A stretch of 31,127 nucleotides of DNA from Euprymna scolopes. Taxonomy: Eukaryota; Mollusca; Cephalopoda; Sepiida; Sepiolidae. The stretch is from assembly GCA_024364805.1 (NCBI GenBank), contig CM044516.1, forward strand, positions 55,532,672-55,563,798. The letters are read 5' to 3'. Within the stretch, counting starts at the first letter, position 1. Each line of letters begins with the position of its first letter. The notes under the pieces were generated by a model. It worked only from the letters and a program-made list of their open reading frames with translations. It ran no database searches and was not told the DNA's origin. The position numbers were made by a program, and so were the translations under genes. Below are positions 29,102 through 31,127 of the stretch, piece after piece.

Positions 29102-30154
29102 TCACAAATGTTCAATATGAGCGCCACCTGTGGGCATGCACACGTCAAGTTGGTAATCAAACTCGTGCCAAACTCTCTGCAGCATGTCTTTGGTAACATT
29201 CTCCAGTGTGTTAATGATTCTCTGCTTGAGTTCTTCAACGTTAGCAGGAAGAGAGGGTGACATAGACGAGTCCTTTCACATACTCTCAGAGGAAAAATCA
29301 CACGGTATCAGGTCAAATGATTGTGGTGGCCATTCCAGTAGCAAATCGTCTTTCTCACCACCACACCTGATCTATCTCTCTAGGAAATTCTCATTGAGAT
29401 AGGTCCCTACAATAAGCTTCCAGTGGGGTGGAGCTTTGTCCTGTTGAAAAATGAAGCTTTCATGTTCATTTTCAATGACCTAATCAAATAGCCAGTTCTG
29501 AAGCATTTGCAGATAAACATCCCATTCACATTTCCTTTAAATAAAAACGATCCATGAATTTGATTCTTGGAGATGGTACAGAACACATTCACTTTTGATG
29601 AGTTCCTTTCGTGCTCAATTGTAGCATGGGGATTTTCTTCACCCCAAATGCGAACATTATTCTTATTAACTTTAAAGCCATTCGTATGAAACGCGGCTTC
29701 ATCGTTAAAAATTAGACGGTCATCGAACTCGTCTTTTTCAAGTTCCTCCAGCATATCAACACAGAATTCTTTACGTTTTCGCTTGCCATCTTTCTTGAAA
29801 ACCTGAACAACCTGAAGCCAGTAGGGTTTCATTTAAAATCGTTTCCTCAGAACGCACCAGACTTGTTCAAGGAATCTGGGTTTCCATATTTGATTATTTT
29901 CCAGACTTCCAGGGACTTCCCAGGAATGTTTCATGAATTTTCTCGACCTCTTCCAATGTTGATGGTCGCCCAGATCCTTTAGCCCTGCATAAGCAGCCTT
30001 CCTCTTTAAATTTTTGGTGCCAGGTCCAAATTTGTTTATTAGTTTGTGCATTTTTGACAAAGTTTGCAAAGAAGGCATGCTGCACGATCTTGGGTGACTG
30101 TGTTCGAGCATATTTCAACATGCAAAATGACTTTTCTTTTGAGGTGAACAGCAT
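29102..30154 (-). pseudogene. Mariner transposase with D-to-D spacing of 41 (broken)
   Basis: A DDE/D cut-and-paste transposase. N-terminal segment (30154-29833): IWTWHQKFKEEGCLC and GSGRPSTLEEVEKI, the helix-turn-helix region with its GRP linker. Middle (29832-29407): FCVDMLEELEKDEFDDRLIF, NDEAAFHTNG with the first catalytic Asp (29701-29703), VRIWGEENPHATIEHER, SKVNVFC. C-terminal part in another frame: FIFQQDKAPPHW with the second Asp (29438-29440), WPPQSFDLIPCDF with the third (29312-29314), and GGAHIEHL then stop at 29102-29104. I count 41 residues between the second and third Asp. An in-frame stop (LER-stop) and several frameshifts make it non-functional. Confidence 0.9.
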
Positions 30155-30275
30155 TTCTCAACCCGAAAAAAAAAAAGATAAATGTAAAACATTAAACATA
30201 AAATCTTGAACTGTTTCTATACAAGCTATTAAAATTTGAGGTCATTTCAACGAAAATTGCCAAAATTATTGGCCT

Positions 30276-30790
30276 TAAAGACTTCCGAGGACTTCTAAAA
30301 AATGTTTCATGAACTTTTTCAGACTTCTTTTCCGATGTTGATGGTTATCCAGATCCTTTAACTCTGCAGCCTTCCTCTTTAAATTTTTGGTGCCAGGTCC
30401 AAATTTGTTTGCTTCTCATTTTCCTTTAAAGCCTGAATGAGCTGCAACCTATAGAATTGCTTACAGACTTCCAGGGACTTCCCAGAAATGTTTTATGAAT
30501 TTTATCGACCTTCTCTTCCGATGTTGACGGCCGTCCAGATCCTTTAACTCTGCAGCCTTCCTCTTTAAATTTTTGGTGCCAGATCCAAATTTGTTCACTA
30601 ATTGGTGCATTTTTGACAAATTTTGTAAAGAAGGCACGCTGCGCGATCTTTGGTGACTGTGTTCAAACAAATTCCAACATTCAAAATGACTTTTCTTTTG
30701 AAGTGAACGGCACTTCTCAACCTGAAAAGAGATGAATGTCAAACATTAAACATAAAATCTTGAACTGTTTCTATACAAGCTGTTAAAATT
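30276..30790 (-). repeat. Extra copies of the transposase N-terminal segment inside the mariner
   Basis: Three versions of the same segment lie in series on the minus strand: A 29903-30274 (part of the main transposase), B about 30276-30410 and C about 30466-30790. Shared blocks include TTTAAATTTTTGGTGCCAG, CCGATGTTGA and CTCTGCAGCCTTCCTC (the last two in B and C). Between B and C, YRLQLIQALKENEK is a transposase block that normally lies further downstream. Both A and C are followed by subterminal sequence (TTGAGGTCATTTCAAC), but only C leads to the TIR. The outer element therefore holds pieces of at least one additional mariner copy. Confidence 0.8.
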
Positions 30791-30869
30791 TGAGGTCATT
30801 TCAACTAAAATTTTCAAAATTATTGACCTGCAAAATGACGTCAAATTTTTGGAACACTCTGTATAATTG

Positions 30870-31127
30870 GACTACTTGAGGTACTGATTACATATGAATA
30901 AATACCATAAAGTTCTCATTTAGATAGCTCAATAGTGCAATACTAGAGCTATAAATATTTTTCTTTCAAGATACTACATCAATAAGAATAGATACACAAG
31001 TATTTACTCAATTTTGGAAAGTTTTTTTATATTGGTAATAACATTGCATACAATTGTTTCAGCCCCCATCCTTAGCATATATGAATGTAACTGTTCATCA
31101 AATTATAATTTGCACAAACTTGGGCTT
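30870..31127. other. Unassigned right-edge DNA
   Basis: AT-rich, no gene or element recognised. Confidence 0.5.

Larger units (their letters stand above)
28952..30863 (-). mobile_element. Mariner-type (IS630/Tc1/mariner) DNA transposon with both TIRs
   Basis: Ends: CAGGGTGTCCCCCAAAATTT (from 28954) and, inverted from 30861, CAGAGTGTTCCAAAAATTTG, followed by matching GACGTCATTTT/GATGTCATTTT blocks, so TIRs of about 40 bp with roughly three quarters identity. TA flanks both ends (28952-28953; 30862-30863), the expected target duplication. About 1.9 kb, longer than a typical 1.3-kb mariner because of internal duplications upstream of the transposase. The transposase remnant lies on the minus strand at 29102-30154. 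Confidence 0.88.

Overview
This window reads as nuclear DNA of a cephalopod, most likely an octopus. It is strongly AT-rich, has long introns, carries many (TA)n tracts, and is crowded with old transposable elements. One fragment (about 6089-6142) matches the 3' tail typical of octopus tRNA-derived SINEs. I see no bacterial operons, CRISPR arrays, tRNA genes or rRNA genes.

One host gene is clear. Four plus-strand exons (6230-6310, 10000-10112, 11894-12009, 17861-18004) splice in phase and encode the C-terminal ~150 residues of ATPAF2 (Atp12), the mitochondrial assembly factor for the F1-ATPase alpha subunit. The upstream exons, with the targeting peptide and N-terminal domain, are not visible and probably lie left of the window. 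The first 6.2 kb would then be intron, and the introns inside the window are 3.7, 1.8 and 5.9 kb.

Everything else that can be named is mobile or repetitive. 1-2110 holds a 21-bp tandem repeat, two same-orientation LINE 3' ends and a TIR-bearing repeat between them. 2889-5150 holds a foldback element, a 34-bp minisatellite and a Helitron-like element with ~140-bp internal repeats. 5280-5623 is a short element with a clean 12-bp target duplication. 7114-9990 holds a hairpin element, a LINE 3' end, an LTR-like direct-repeat pair and a mariner transposase remnant. 10400-12900 holds a LINE fragment, two intron hairpins and a Helitron nested in a foldback element. 13416-16720 holds two LINE fragments, one hit by a palindromic mariner MITE that resembles human MADE1. 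Downstream of the gene come SINE heads, another Helitron-like copy, a tandem Penelope GIY-YIG remnant, a 378-bp foldback element, LINE endonuclease and RT-tail fragments, a second Helitron-like copy inverted relative to the first, and a complete but decayed mariner-type transposon (28954-30861) with mosaic internal duplications.

The strongest observations are structural. An empty-site comparison fixes both ends of a 418-bp Helitron. A young MADE1-like palindrome sits in a LINE. The terminal mariner has a D-to-D spacing of 41 and a repeated N-terminal segment. A near-perfect 70-bp hairpin lies about 40 bp upstream of an ATPAF2 exon, where it could form double-stranded RNA. I see no convincing new multi-gene system.
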